A DNA stretch of 64,000 bases from the NCBI RefSeq assembly GCF_024323335.1, contig NC_066583.1, positions 12,614,665 to 12,678,664 of the forward strand. Direction: 5' to 3'. Positions 43,591-55,915 of this stretch are shown in pieces; position 1 is the first letter of the stretch, and every line of letters starts with the position of its first letter. Under the pieces are notes generated by a model. It was given only the letters and a program-made list of their open reading frames with translations. It did no database searches and had not been told where the DNA came from. A program made the translations under genes and the position numbers. The stretch is from Lathyrus oleraceus. Lineage: Eukaryota; Streptophyta; Magnoliopsida; Fabales; Fabaceae.

Positions 43591-45497
43591 CGCTATACAC
43601 AAACAAGTGGCTCAAACAAGGGTTAGGTTTTAGTCAAGGGGTCATGTCAACCTCGACAAACAAACCTCTGGAATGGGGTGAGGGTGCTCTTAACCTTGCC
43701 ATTGAGGGGCTAAGGTGAAGCAGATGAAAGGATGAAGTGAGGATGAGACCCCACAGCTCTTATCCCTGGCCTGGGAGAGCTCAAGACAAGAATGTGTGGG
43801 TTCAGAAAGTGGGAACCCTTCTACACATTTACAACTGACTCAACTGTACAATTGTACAAGATCTTGGGTTTGTATCTGCCATGCATCAACACAGTGGTGT
43901 GAGCAAGGCAGATGACACACTGAATAGCGGGGGATAGATTGCATATCCCTACCTTCCACCAATTGCCTCTTCACTTAGGAGGTCTTTGACTCTATGCAAG
44001 GACAAAAGTAAACAGTCACAAACATTGCCTCTTAAGGAGGACTTCAGACAGTTGCCTGGCCAAGTAACAGGCCAGGTCTTCCAGACTACATGAAGTAGAA
44101 GAGACATACCTCAATGCAAATTGCTTATATAAGCAAAGCAAAGCAAAAAGTTCACAAGGAACTAAGCAACTAAAGCACCTGAAACAGTCAAGCAGATGTT
44201 AGTATGCAACTTCAAACAAAACAAACAGAAACAGAGGTCAACAGTTAATCAGAGGCCAATGGATGTGCAAGGCACAAGGCTTAAGGCATGTGAGCCAAGC
44301 CACCTACAAAACAAATAGGTTAGACAATGATACTTGAGTAAGCTCAATCAAAAGAATTGGTCTTAATGGCCATTTGATGGTCAACCTGAAATCACAAACT
44401 CAAAGGTGAGTAGCAGGACCACTAGGGCAAGCCTAGGGTCAAAAGTGAATGAGAAAGTTAAAACAGCAAAGGATGAGTATCCAAAATCATGTTCCAACAA
44501 TCAAGAAACAAAACCAATTGGGTTCACATTCATATCAATCATCATCATCATTTCATGAACAGTTTAGGTCAAAACATGGCAAACAGAAGCTCATATAAGT
44601 CAACAGCAAGACTTAACTCAAAAGCAATCCAAACACTTTCCAAAAATCACCAAATAAATCATGATCAAACCTAACACTTAGCATGGTAAGCATGTCAAAT
44701 TTCATCCCATTTGGGCAAGTGGAAGGCAGTCAATGAAAATCAGAAAGTCAAAGCACTTTTGAACATGCTCATAGAAGTCAACCAAACATGCATCAACTTA
44801 GAAAAATCATAAGTCAAGAATGGTGTATGATAAATGAATGGGATCAAAACCATGGTAAAGATGAGGATGTCTAGTTATCTCATGCAAAATTTCATGTCCA
44901 TCCAATAAAGTATGAGAATTTCACAAATGAAATGGGAACATGTGTCACACAAAGTCAACATTTGACTAGGCAGGGAGGAAAAATCTCAAACAAATGGAAA
45001 ATAGTTCAATTAAATCCAAGAAAATTCACAAGTCAACTAGACATACAAGAGTAGGCTCATGCAAAATTTCAATCCATTTGGAGGTCAAGAAGCATAGCAA
45101 TGAAAATCATGAAGTTGGACATCAATGGTGTGACACAAATTGTCACACCCTAATTCAAAAAATCATATCTCACAAACCACAAATGATAAATTCACAAACT
45201 CTACACCAAAATCACCATGAGTGTGTCTATTTTAAGCACAAAAAATTTGAGAGCCATTGGATAAAGTATCATCATTTCACAATTGATTTGGCAAGGTGTA
45301 CAAAATTTGGTCACATGTCACAAACCCTAGCACCATTTAAAAACCCTCCATCCAAAAATTCTGGAAAAATAATGATAAAAAAGTAGAGATCATGATGAAC
45401 ACAACACAAAAAACCCCATGATTTTTGGATTAAAATTGAACGAGTTATGATTTTTGGAAGTTTGTGTGAAATAATGAAAAAAATAACATAATCCAAT

Positions 45498-45509
45498 GGT
45501 TTAAATAGG
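45498..45509 (-). promoter_or_regulatory. Possible TATA box in the 3' LTR of B
   Basis: The minus strand reads CCTATTTAAACC. Weaker than the TATA box of A; chosen for position and sequence only. Confidence 0.35.
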
Positions 45510-48500
45510 GCACGGGTGGCAATCTTGTAAATACCCCTCCCACTAATTAAAACGACTGCGCTTAAAGGGAGCTCAGGAAATGTCCTGATTGGTCAATTAT
45601 GGCATGGCACAGTAAACATACAACAAGCATACGTGAATAGTTCAAACTTTCTGGAAATTTAGGGTTTGTGGCACAGCATCATAGCTTCATCCCTCTCAAA
45701 ATCGACTTCACCAATTTCTCCAAAAAAAATGCAATTTCATACACCAAAATGATCAGCAAACAACAAGCAATATGAATCCAACTAGGGTTTTCATTAAATC
45801 GAGCCAGGCGATAAGAAATCAATGGAAACATCTTCAAGCATCAAACTTTATCTCGTCATAACTTGCTACATACTAAACCATTTTCTATGATCTAAAGCCC
45901 ATTGTGTTCAGCATTGCAAGATCTATGCAAACCACCACATGATTTAGAGAAGAATGCAAATCAAAATCTTACCAAGTTGGATGACAGTGGCTGCTTCAGT
46001 TGTTATTTGGCTCCAAATGCTCAAAATAGGTGAAGGTCCAAGCTCCAGTAAGTGACTGGTGGAAGGTTTCAAACTCAAGGATGCTTGGTTTTTGCTGGAA
46101 GGTTCATCTGCCATGGCTGAGCTTCTTTGAAAACAGTGCTAGGGAGGGGACTTCCAGTTGGGAAATGATGATTGCCATGAGCTCCAGGTGTTGTTTGAAT
46201 GATGTTTTTAAACAAGGCCAAGTTTTTCTTTGGAAGTGTCTTGACTGTTTTGGAGAATGCACCAAATGCAGTTTTTGGGAATGAATGCACAATGGTTCTG
46301 TTTGCTGTGGTCCTGTTACAATTAGTGGTTTGTAATGAAAGGAAAACGATGTTCAAATGGATGTTGAAGCCAACAAAATGCCAGGCTCATGTTCTCTTTG
46401 AGCTTTTGACAGAAAAATGGAGAAATGCCAAGATGTGTTTTTGAGCATGAATGAAGGTGGTTCTCTGTCTGCTGTTGGTTCAAAAGGATGCTGGGATTGT
46501 GTTCAGGGCAAGGCAAGGTTTCATTCCTTTGTGAGTTTTACAGGTTCTCTTGAAATACAAAAGCAAAAGCCATCAGTGAAGTCTTCTGCAGTGGGATGGC
46601 TTGTATTGTTACTGCTACTGCTAGGTAGAGGTGACAGAAAAAATGAGGAAAGGATATGTTATTGGATGTTGCTCTGTGGCAGGGTTTGGTCCTTTGGTCT
46701 CTTTGTGAGTTTTGGAAGTTTTTACTGTTCTTGAAGCAATGTTCCAGTCAGTTTTTGAATGAGTGAAGTTCAATGATTTGTGGTTTGTTGGTTGCAAGGC
46801 AAGGTTTTGTTTTTGACAGCAAAAATGAAGAGATACTGTTATCAAAGCAGGGCAAGGTTTGTTACTTTTTGTTGGTTTGGACTGTTTAGCACAAATGCCA
46901 GTGAGAAGGATTTTTAGAGAGTGAGAGAACCAATGCCTCCTGCTGTATGATGTGTTTGATGCTGCTGCTGGTTTTGTTCAATGGGAGTTTGGACTGAAAA
47001 TGCAAAAACAAACTGAATGCAGCTCTTGGATTTTGTGAGTTTAGCAAGGCAGGTTTTTTGTTCTTCTTGAGTTTTTACAGGTTTTGGAAGAAATGGCCAA
47101 GGGTGTGTGTAGTTGATCAATGGTTTGCTATGTGGCTGTCATGTTTGAAGCCATTGTGTTTTGGACAGGGAAGGTCAAATGCAAAAGAGCAGGGTCAGGG
47201 TTAGGAGAGTACTGTTATGCAGTTTTAGAAATTGCTGCTAATGCCATGCCAAAAAGTGAGGAAGACATGGTGTTAAGCCAAAACCAGGTTTAGTTCCTCA
47301 GGGGTTTTTTGACAGAAAGAATTGGAAAATGCCAAGCCATCTATGGGTCGAATGCAGGGTTTTTGTGCTGCTGTAGGCAATTGATTTTACTGCAGTTGGA
47401 TGGTGGCTGGCAAGGTAAGGCAGGGTTCATGTCATTTTGAAGTCTTTGGCAGCAAAACAGAAATGCATAGCAAGAGTGAGGTTTGAGAGGAGTGTGGTCT
47501 GCTGCTATGTGTGTGTCCAAAACAGAAAATGATGGCCAAAAATTCTGCTATATGAGAGTGGTACAAGGCAAGGTTGCAAGAGGTATGGTTGTTCCTTTTT
47601 AAGATGCAAGGCAAGTGTTTCTTTTTTGTGATGCTGCCATCCTGCTACTACTTGTTTCATGACAGGAAGTACACCCCTACCATATGCTGTTGAGTGTTGC
47701 TTCTATTTCAAACAATACCTTGCAGTTTTTAGTGGAGGTCCATGCCAAGTGAGAGAGTGAACATTTGTGCATGTGTGTGTTGGTTGTGATGGCTGCAACT
47801 TCATTTCTGCTGTCATAGTACAAAGTAAAGTGTGGAGGTATGGATGGATGTGGTTGCTTTTGTCCTTTTGTCCCAAAATTCAAGTGAACAAGCATGGCTT
47901 CTTTTCTGAGATTTTAAGTTGCTAAGATGTGTTCAATTGACAGAGAATAGCCTTCTAATTTTCTGTTTTGAGAGTACAAATCATAGTATGGTGGATGGCA
48001 TGGACAAGTATGGTTAAATTGTACTTTTCTTACAATTCAAGCAACCAAGCAATGGCCTTATGTACTGCATATTTTGACTTTGCAAACACATTCTAAATGA
48101 CATTTATGAGCTGTTCCAATTGGCCAAATGTTGAAAAAATGTTTAAATCGAAAAGTCAACTCTTGGTCAAACTTACATTTAAATGAAAAAGGTCAAAATA
48201 TGCCATTTTGATTGGTGAGGTTTTGGCACATGAAATTTATATTTTTGGAAAGAGGGGATCAAATGTGACTTGTAGGAAAAAACCCCACCAAAATTGGCCA
48301 AACGGTTTGAGAGATATGGCCTTCTGAAGTTCAAGATTTTCTGAAATCGATTCGATCATAACTTGCCAACCACACATGGGAATTGAGAGTTCTAGGACTT
48401 TTTGGAAATGGGAGAACAAGATCTTCAGCTTTCATGTTGGGCAAAAATTCATTTGAGGCTTGTATCAAAATGTAAGTTTGAGGATCAAGACTTTCCATTT

Positions 48501-49153
48501 ATGGCAGGTTTCAGTTACAGGCCCAGTTTCCGTTTTGGGAAATTCATGATCTGGCTTCAAATTCTTCCATGATGGTGTTTGACATGATATATGATGACTA
48601 TTTGGACATGAATGAACTCTCACAAACCAATTCCAATCATCCAATCACTGATTAAATGGACAGTTGACCAACAGTTGACTTTTAGGGTTTCTGATTGATT
48701 GTGCATTGACTGATGACTTCCAAACCCTAATTCCTTGAGGACTTGACTTCAAAAGATGTATCAAGTTGTATGGACTCTTGATTATTGATCATGGTGCCCA
48801 AATTCCACAAGAATGACCACCATCCACTGCTTTGACTGACAGTTGACTTTTTTAGGGTTTTTGACTGTCTGGGCATGAACTGCTGACCTCTGAGCCCTTA
48901 ACCCTTGACCAAAATACTTCAAATAGACCTCCAAGCCATGTGAACTTGTTGGACAAACCCCAAGGCCTTGATTCAATGAGAAATTCCTTTGCTTGCTTGG
49001 TTGACTGATCAGGAGATTAGTTTGACCTAATTCTTGCTTGAATGCTCTTGAGGCAACTGGGGACAATGCAAATGCTATGCAATGGATCATGATATGCTAT
49101 GACCTAGTATGAAAATGTATGTGCAATGATAGGTGCAAATTTGAGGTGCTACA

Positions 49154-49166
49154 GCTGCCCCTATTC
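49154..49166 (-). promoter_or_regulatory. Polypurine tract of Ogre B
   Basis: The minus strand reads AATAGGGGCAGC before the LTR start TGTAGCACC. Confidence 0.8.
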
Positions 49167-49285
49167 AATCAGCTGGGAACCCGAATGGATGAGAGCAACG
49201 GCTGTCAGACTTTCAGGGTAAACAGGGATTGAATACCAAAGAACCGTAGAATTTGCACAGTACTGGATATGATACAAAAGAACCA

Positions 49286-50695
49286 CGTCATTTACCGATG
49301 ACGCCTGCAATTGACAACTTCAGAAAAGCGAAACCATTTACCGATGGTTAGAAACTGGAATCTTGATATTTACCGATATCAACTTCGGCACGACCATTTA
49401 CCGATGGCGGCTGGGGAAAACAAACTTCTGAAAAGCAAAACCATTTACCGATGGTTAAAACTGGGACTTTGATATTTACCGATATCAACTTCAGCACGAC
49501 CATTTACCGATGGCGGCTGGGAAACAAACTTCTGAAAAGCAAAACCATTTACCGATGGTTAGAACTTGATATTTACCGATATCAACTTCAGCCAGACCAT
49601 TTACCGATGGCTGCTGGGAAACAGATTTCTGAAAAGCAAAACCATTTACCGATGGTTAGAGCTTGATATTTACCGATATCAACTTCAGCCAGACCATTTA
49701 CCGATGGCTGCTGGGAAACAGATTTCTGAAAAGCAAAACCATTTACCGATGGTTAGAACTTGATATTTACCGATATCAACTTCAGCCAGACCATTTACCG
49801 ATGGCTGCTGGGAAACAGATTTGATGTAGAAAGGAAGCCAGACCATTTACCGATGGTGGCTTTAAAGAAATTTGACATTTACCGATGTCAACTTAGCAAG
49901 ACCATTTACCGATGGCTGCTGCAACTAGGAATTCGATATTTACCGATATCGAAGAAAAACTGGGGCCATTTACCGATGGCGTCTCCCCTTGGGGAGGAAC
50001 AGAATCTTTGTGGTGTAACCAGACAAGACGTTTACCGACGACTTCAGGGGATTTGATTTTATCAAAAAAAGACCAGACATTTACCGATGACTGGGATGAG
50101 ACTCGATGTTTACCGACATCGAAAGATGATGTTTACCGACATCCAAAGAATGACCAGACATTTACCGATGACTGGGGTGGGACACAATGTTTACCGACAT
50201 CGAAAGATGATGTTTACCGACATCGAAAGATGATGACCAGACATTTACCGATGACTGGGAATGAGAAATTTATTGGGGAGATACAAATAAATATTCGCAA
50301 CTGGAAACCGGGTAGGACATTTACAGATGACTCTACTGGGGATTTCTAGTTGGGGAATTATCAGACATTTACCGATGACTGAAGGAAAGACTCGATGTTT
50401 ACAGACATCGAAAGATGATGTTTACCGACATCAAAAAAATGACCAGACATTTACCGATGACTGGGGAGAAAAACCCGATGTTTACAGACACCGAAACAAT
50501 GGCGTTTACCGACACCAAAAATGATGACCAGACATTTATTGATGACTGGAGGAAGACTCGATGTTCACAGACACCGAAACAATGGTGTTTACCGACACCA
50601 AAAATGATGACCATACATTTACTGATGACTGGAGAGAAAACTCGATGTTTACAGACACCGAAACAACGGTGTTTACCGACACCAAACAAAGAAAA
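49286..50695 (-). repeat. TTACCG hairpin array in the 3' region of B
   Basis: About 40 short inverted repeats share the loop TTACCG (CGGTAA on the RNA strand), with stems of 4-8 bp. Stem sequences vary but stay complementary: CGTCAT/ATGACG (49286), AACCAT/ATGGTT (49332), TTGATAT/ATATCAA (49363 and 49469), TTCGATAT/ATATCGAA (49932), GCCAT/ATGGC (49965), TCGATGT/ACATCGA (50103). Part of it (49544-49830) is arranged as a regular 97-bp tandem unit with two hairpin types per unit. Confidence 0.9.
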
Positions 50696-51085
50696 CACAC
50701 GTGGGTGCTAGCATGACACTTACTGGTATCACAAGAACGACATCTGAGATATGTCAAGGCAAGGTTGACCACTTGCTGGGGGTCTTACTGAGGAGAAACA
50801 AACTTTCTGTCACCATCGGGTGAGGAAATAAACCTCTGTGGGGAATAAACAAATCTGAATGCTGTCAAGAGCAACTGTAGCAGTCTTGCTGTGCTGATAT
50901 TGAATGAAATGATCCGCCTCTGCCGGGGATACGGTCTGGTGAGGTTAACACATGCATGCATATGTTTGAATTTTTCTATGGCGTAATGCTCCATATTGAA
51001 TGGGAATGCTACGCAATTTTTGAGGATGCAATGATTACTACATGCAAAATGCAAATGAACCCTGGCTAGGGAGCCGAAATGATCA
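50696..51085 (-). other. Conserved spacer in the 3' region of B
   Basis: Non-coding; matches 20246-20600 of A in part, best at 50950-51065. Confidence 0.5.
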
Positions 51086-51445
51086 GATACTCTGACTCTG
51101 TGGGGAGACTCCTCTTGGGGAACTACTCTGCGGGGAACTCTGCTTGAGGAATGGTAAAGCGACTTCATACTCATGGTGAAGAATAGCACTGCTGCTGGGG
51201 AAAGGTAAACTCCGCTGGGGATATCCTTCAGTCCATAGGTAGAATAAATGTTGGAGATAACTTTCAATGAACCTGCCCCACTCGGGGAGGAAGTCAGCAA
51301 ATACAGGCCTGCTGGGGATAGGCAATCCTTAGATCTGTTGGGGAATAGAAGGCACTATCCACGGATGTCTCTGCAGGGGAACATAGCTCTGGTAGCTTCC
51401 AAACTTGCTTGGGGAAGATATTTGTTGAGGAAACGTCCTCACAGA
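51086..51445 (-). repeat. CTGGGGA-type degenerate array in the 3' region of B
   Basis: A shorter counterpart of the array in A, with about a dozen copies, including AACTCCGCTGGGGAT near 51208 and GCCTGCTGGGGATAG near 51308. Confidence 0.75.
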
Positions 51446-52160
51446 TGCCAATCTGAAACAAACAGCACAACAAAATGCCCCCAGGGGGTACATGGACAAG
51501 GTACGCTCAAGTGTCCTCAACATTCAAAATGATTTTCAAATGTTTTATCTTTCTGCACGTTATTGTGTAGCCTTCATGTTTTTATATGCAATGCTTATCA
51601 AAAATTCGGACATTTTGCAAACAAAACAGTAAAAATAAAAACGAAAGAGCTATTTATCTGAATAACGACTTTTATTGATTGAAAAGGCGCCTGAAGAGGC
51701 AAATACATTGGGAAGCAATTCCTAGAAAGAGGTAATTGCGCACAAAAGGAAAATCTATCCTAATGGCAATGTGAACACGACATCCACTCTTTCCCAACTC
51801 TGTTATAACTCACAGATCATCAGTTTTCCTCCCAACGCCTTGCTTTCTGAGAAGAATGACTGGACGGATCACATCTTTCGAGATGGCATACGACAAAGCT
51901 TGATGAAGTACAGATAACTCAGACTGTAGTCTTCGCTTTAATCCCTAATTTTTGCCTGGATTGCCCTTTCGGGTTTTCAACCCACCGGGATACCCATTTT
52001 TGCCTAAGCCGCCCTTGCGGGTTTTCGACTTACCGGGTGTACAAATTCTTTTCATTTTTATCCCTAATTTTTGCCCGAACCTTTTCTTTCTGTTTCTTGG
52101 TTCGCCGGGATGCCCATTTTTTGCCTGGACTCTTTTTTTCTTTTTGTCCAGCGGGTCAAT
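51446..52160 (-). other. Region directly downstream of pol in B
   Basis: Non-coding, conserved with 21501-22222 in A, including the GC-rich triplicate at 51956-52156. Confidence 0.6.
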
Positions 52161-55100
52161 TTATGCGAAGTATTTTTTGACTACATCTGAGTTAACAGGA
52201 GATGGAAAATCTTCACCATCCATAGTTGTAAGCATCAAGGCTCCACCGGAGAAGACTTTCTTCACAACATACGGACCTTCATAATTAGGAGTCCACTTGC
52301 CCCTGTTATCTGTACCGGGAGGGAGGATCCTCTTCAAAACTAAATCACCGACCTGATAGCTTCGAGGACGCACCTTCTGATCAAAGGCTCGCTTCATCCT
52401 TCGCTGATACAACTGTCCATGACATACAGCTGCTAGCCGTCTCTCCTCGATAAGGCTCAACTCGTTAAACCTTGTTTGAATCCACTCGGCTTCGTCCAGC
52501 TTGACATCCAACAAAACTCTCAGAGAAGGAATCTCCACTTCAACGGGTAGGACAGCTTCCATACCATACACAAGGGAGTAAGGGGTTGCCCCGGTCGACG
52601 TACGTACTGAGGTACGGTACCCATGCAAAGCGAAAGGCAGCATCTCATGCCAATCCTTGTACGTGACGACCATCTTCTGCACAATCTTCTTGATATTCTT
52701 GTTTGCCGCTTCTACAGCACCATTCATCTTCGGTGTGTAAGGAGAAGAATTGTGATGTTCAATCTTGAAATCTTTACAAAGCTCTTTCATCATCTTGTTG
52801 TTGAGATTCGAACCATTGTCAGTGATGATTCTCTCAGGAACTCCATAACGACAGATGATTTCTTTCTTGATGAACCGGGTAACCACTTGTTTGGTGACGT
52901 TAGCATAGGAAGCTGCTTCCACCCATTTGGTGAAATAGTCAATCGCAACCAAGATGAAGCGATGTCCGTTCGAAGCAGTGGGCTCAATCTTCCCGATCAT
53001 ATCAATGCCCCACATGGCAAACGGCCAAGGCGAATTCATGATATTCAGAGGGCTTGGTGGTACATGCACCTTATCAGCATAGATTTGACACTTATGGCAC
53101 TTCCGAGCATACTTGAAACAATCGGATTCCATAGTCATCCAGTAATAACCCGCTCTCAACAATTTCTTAGCCATTGCATGTCCGCCGGCGTGAGTACCGA
53201 AGGAACCTTCATGCACTTCCTGCATTAACATGTCTGCTTCGGGTCTGTCCACGCATCTGAGCAAGACCACGTCAAAGTTTCTCTTATACAACACATCATC
53301 CTGATTCAAATAGAAGCTTCCAGCTAGCCTCCTCAGGGTTTTCTTGTCATTCTTCGACGCACCTTCAGGATACCCCTGAGTCTTGAGGAAATTCTTGATG
53401 TCATAATACCACGGCTTCTCATCAATCACCACAGACTCGGCTGCGAACACATACGCAGGCCTCTCAAGTCGATTCACCGCAACATGTGGCACATGATTCC
53501 ACCAATGAACTTTGATCATAGATGACAAAGTAGCAAGGGCATCAGCCATCTGATTCTCATCCCGGGGGACATGATACAACTTCACTTTCTTGAAGAACGT
53601 CAGTATTCTTCTGGTGTAATCTCTATACGGAATCAAATGCGGCTGATTCGTATTCCAATCTCCGTTGACTTGATTGACCACTAGAGCTGAATCTCCAAAT
53701 ATATCAAGTGTTTTGATCCTCAGATCAATGGCTTCTTCTATCCCCATGATACAAGCCTCATACTCAGCTTCGTTGTTGGTGACGTCAAACGTAAATCTGG
53801 CAGAAAAAGGTATATGAGCACCTTTAGGATTGATCAATACTGCCCCAACACCATTACCATTCATATTCACAGCCCCATCAAACATCAGTGTCCACTTGTC
53901 ATCCGGGTCCGGTCCTTCTTCGACAAGAGGCTCTTCGCAGTCTTTCATCTTCAGATACATGATGTCCTCATCAGGGAATTCAAACATCATAGGCTGATAA
54001 TCTTCAATCGGTTGCTCGACAAGGTAATCTGACAGAATACTACCTTTGATGGCCTTCTGTGACGTGTACTGAATGTCATACTCTGTTAGAATCATCTGCC
54101 AACGGGCAACTCGTCCGGTGAGAGCTGGTTTCTCAAAGATGTACTTCACTGGATCCATCTTAGAAATCAATAAGGTAGTATGGTTCAGCATATACTGTCT
54201 CAGTCGGCGAGCAGCCCAGGCCAAAGCACAACAAGTTTTCTCGAGCAGTGAATATCTTGTTTCACAGTCGGTAAACTTTTTGCTAAGGTAGTATATGGCA
54301 TGCTCTTTTCGACCAGACTCGTCATGCTGTCCCAATACACACCCCATCGAGTTCTCAGTCACTGACAGGTACATTATCAGAGGTCTCCCTGGAACTGGAG
54401 GTATAAGGATTGGAGGTTTCTGTAAATACTCCTTTATCTTATCAAAAGCTTTCTGACAATCATCATTCCACTTGATCGCTTGATTCTTTCTAAGCAGTTT
54501 GAAGATTGGTTCACATGTAGCAGTTAGATGAGATATGAACCTTGCAATGTAGTTCAACCTCCCTAAAAACCCACGGACTTGCTTCTCCGTTTTCGGTTCA
54601 GGCATCTCTTGAATAGCTTTGACTTTAGCTGGATCAACCTCAATCCCTTTCTCACTGACAATGAAGCCTAAGAGCTTCCCGGATCTCACTCCAAACGTGC
54701 ACTTGTTCGGATTCAACCTTAGTCTGAACTTTCTCAACCGGTCGAACAGCTTCTGCAAATTAACCAGGTGCTCCTCTTCTGTCTGCGACTTCGCAATCAT
54801 ATCATCCACGTACACTTCGATTTCTTTATGCATCATGTCATGGAAGAGAGTCGTCATTGCCCTCTGATAGGTAGCACCAGCGTTCTTCAGCCCAAATGGC
54901 ATCACTTTGTAGCAGAACGTGCCCCAAGGTGTAATGAATGTCGTCTTTTCCATGTCCTCTGGTGCCATCTTGATCTGATTATATCCGGAGAAACCATCCA
55001 TGAAAGAGAATACCGAGGATTGAGCCGTATGATCAACCAATACATCAATGTGAGGTAATGGGAAATCATCTTTCGGACTCGCCCTATTCAAATCCCGGTA

Positions 55101-55628
55101 ATCGACACACATTCTGACTTTTCCATCCTTCTTCGGCACAGGAACAATGTTGGCCACCCACGGTGGATAACTTGTAACAGCCAAAAAACCCGCATCCCAC
55201 TGCTTCTGAACCTCTTCCTTGATCTTAGTTGCCATGTCAGGACTCGTTCTACGAAGCTTCTGCTTAACCGAAGGACATCCTTCCCTAAGAGGTAATCGAT
55301 GCATCACAATGTCTGTATCTAAACCAGGCATATCTTGATACGACCAGGCGAACACTTCCACATATTCTCTCAGCATCTCAATCAGCCTCCTCTTGACAGA
55401 GTCCTCTAAAGCAGCCCCAATCTTGATTTCTCTTTTGTCGTCCTCAGTACCCAGATTAACAGTTTCCAACTCCTCCTGATGAGGTTGGATGACCCTTTCC
55501 TCCTGCTTCAGTAATCTGGCCAATTCTGCAGGGAGTTCACAGTCTTCCTCACTCTCCTCTTCAGCCTGGTAGATGGGATTGTCGAAATCATACCGAGCCA
55601 TAACAGAACTGTTCATAGTGAATGCCAT
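52161..55628 (-). CDS. pol: Ogre B Pol: RT, two RNase H domains, integrase
   Basis: 1155 codons with the same domain order as in A: RT with YVDD at 273-276, Ty3-type RNase H, second archaeal-like RNase H (FDGA, NNEAEYEA), and integrase with HHCC finger, D,D,E core and GPY/F-type end. Compared with A it lacks one residue in the stretch before the integrase finger (VVIDEKPW against VVAIDEKPW) and is otherwise collinear. No stops. The ATG at 55628 sits four codons after the intron acceptor, so in spliced RNA it would be internal. Confidence 0.95.
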   Translation of the reverse strand: MAFTMNSSVMARYDFDNPIYQAEEESEEDCELPAELARLLKQEERVIQPHQEELETVNLGTEDDKREIKIGAALEDSVKRRLIEMLREYVEVFAWSYQDMPGLDTDIVMHRLPLREGCPSVKQKLRRTSPDMATKIKEEVQKQWDAGFLAVTSYPPWVANIVPVPKKDGKVRMCVDYRDLNRASPKDDFPLPHIDVLVDHTAQSSVFSFMDGFSGYNQIKMAPEDMEKTTFITPWGTFCYKVMPFGLKNAGATYQRAMTTLFHDMMHKEIEVYVDDMIAKSQTEEEHLVNLQKLFDRLRKFRLRLNPNKCTFGVRSGKLLGFIVSEKGIEVDPAKVKAIQEMPEPKTEKQVRGFLGRLNYIARFISHLTATCEPIFKLLRKNQAIKWNDDCQKAFDKIKEYLQKPPILIPPVPGRPLIMYLSVTENSMGCVLGQHDESGRKEHAIYYLSKKFTDCETRYSLLEKTCCALAWAARRLRQYMLNHTTLLISKMDPVKYIFEKPALTGRVARWQMILTEYDIQYTSQKAIKGSILSDYLVEQPIEDYQPMMFEFPDEDIMYLKMKDCEEPLVEEGPDPDDKWTLMFDGAVNMNGNGVGAVLINPKGAHIPFSARFTFDVTNNEAEYEACIMGIEEAIDLRIKTLDIFGDSALVVNQVNGDWNTNQPHLIPYRDYTRRILTFFKKVKLYHVPRDENQMADALATLSSMIKVHWWNHVPHVAVNRLERPAYVFAAESVVIDEKPWYYDIKNFLKTQGYPEGASKNDKKTLRRLAGSFYLNQDDVLYKRNFDVVLLRCVDRPEADMLMQEVHEGSFGTHAGGHAMAKKLLRAGYYWMTMESDCFKYARKCHKCQIYADKVHVPPSPLNIMNSPWPFAMWGIDMIGKIEPTASNGHRFILVAIDYFTKWVEAASYANVTKQVVTRFIKKEIICRYGVPERIITDNGSNLNNKMMKELCKDFKIEHHNSSPYTPKMNGAVEAANKNIKKIVQKMVVTYKDWHEMLPFALHGYRTSVRTSTGATPYSLVYGMEAVLPVEVEIPSLRVLLDVKLDEAEWIQTRFNELSLIEERRLAAVCHGQLYQRRMKRAFDQKVRPRSYQVGDLVLKRILPPGTDNRGKWTPNYEGPYVVKKVFSGGALMLTTMDGEDFPSPVNSDVVKKYFA

Positions 55629-55638
55629 AAGATCGCTT

Positions 55639-55915
55639 CTGCATGTTTGATGCTTTATTTTTAGAAAAAGAGTTCAAGAAGTCACAAAAATAAAAAAAAA
55701 TAAAAAAACATTGCCATTTTATTGTTTTTGAAAAAAAAGTGAAAACAAAAAAAACAAAAAAAATAGAAAGACAGGGATCACAAAGTTTGATTTCAAAAAA
55801 TGTCCTTCATTAATGATAATCATTTAAACATGATGAGGCCCTACAAAAATGAATCACTACGCCTTGGGCAGAACGTAGGATTTTCATGCAAAATGACAAA
55901 ACAACAGAAAATTAC
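55639..55915 (-). other. Pro-pol intron of Ogre B (277 bp)
   Basis: The donor GTAATT at 55915 overlaps the gag-pro stop (55912-55914). The acceptor CATGCAG ends at 55639. Phase is the same as in A. It is longer than in A mainly through A-runs near 55690-55760. The stem-loop after the stop is kept with five pairs. Confidence 0.8.

Larger units (their letters stand above)
42314..49153 (-). repeat. 3' LTR of Ogre B (6840 bp)
   Basis: Bounded by TGTCGCATCG (42314) and GTGCTACA (49153). The first 500-600 bp and the last 20 bp match the LTR of A; the middle does not align by eye. It holds the 31-bp hairpin repeats, a possible TATA box near 45498, and many TTGAC cores (48150-49030). Confidence 0.93.

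Noticed and set aside
49286..50695. CRISPR-like regular repeat with spacers
   Set aside because: The sequence between repeats is itself repetitive, the context is a plant retrotransposon, and no cas genes exist.
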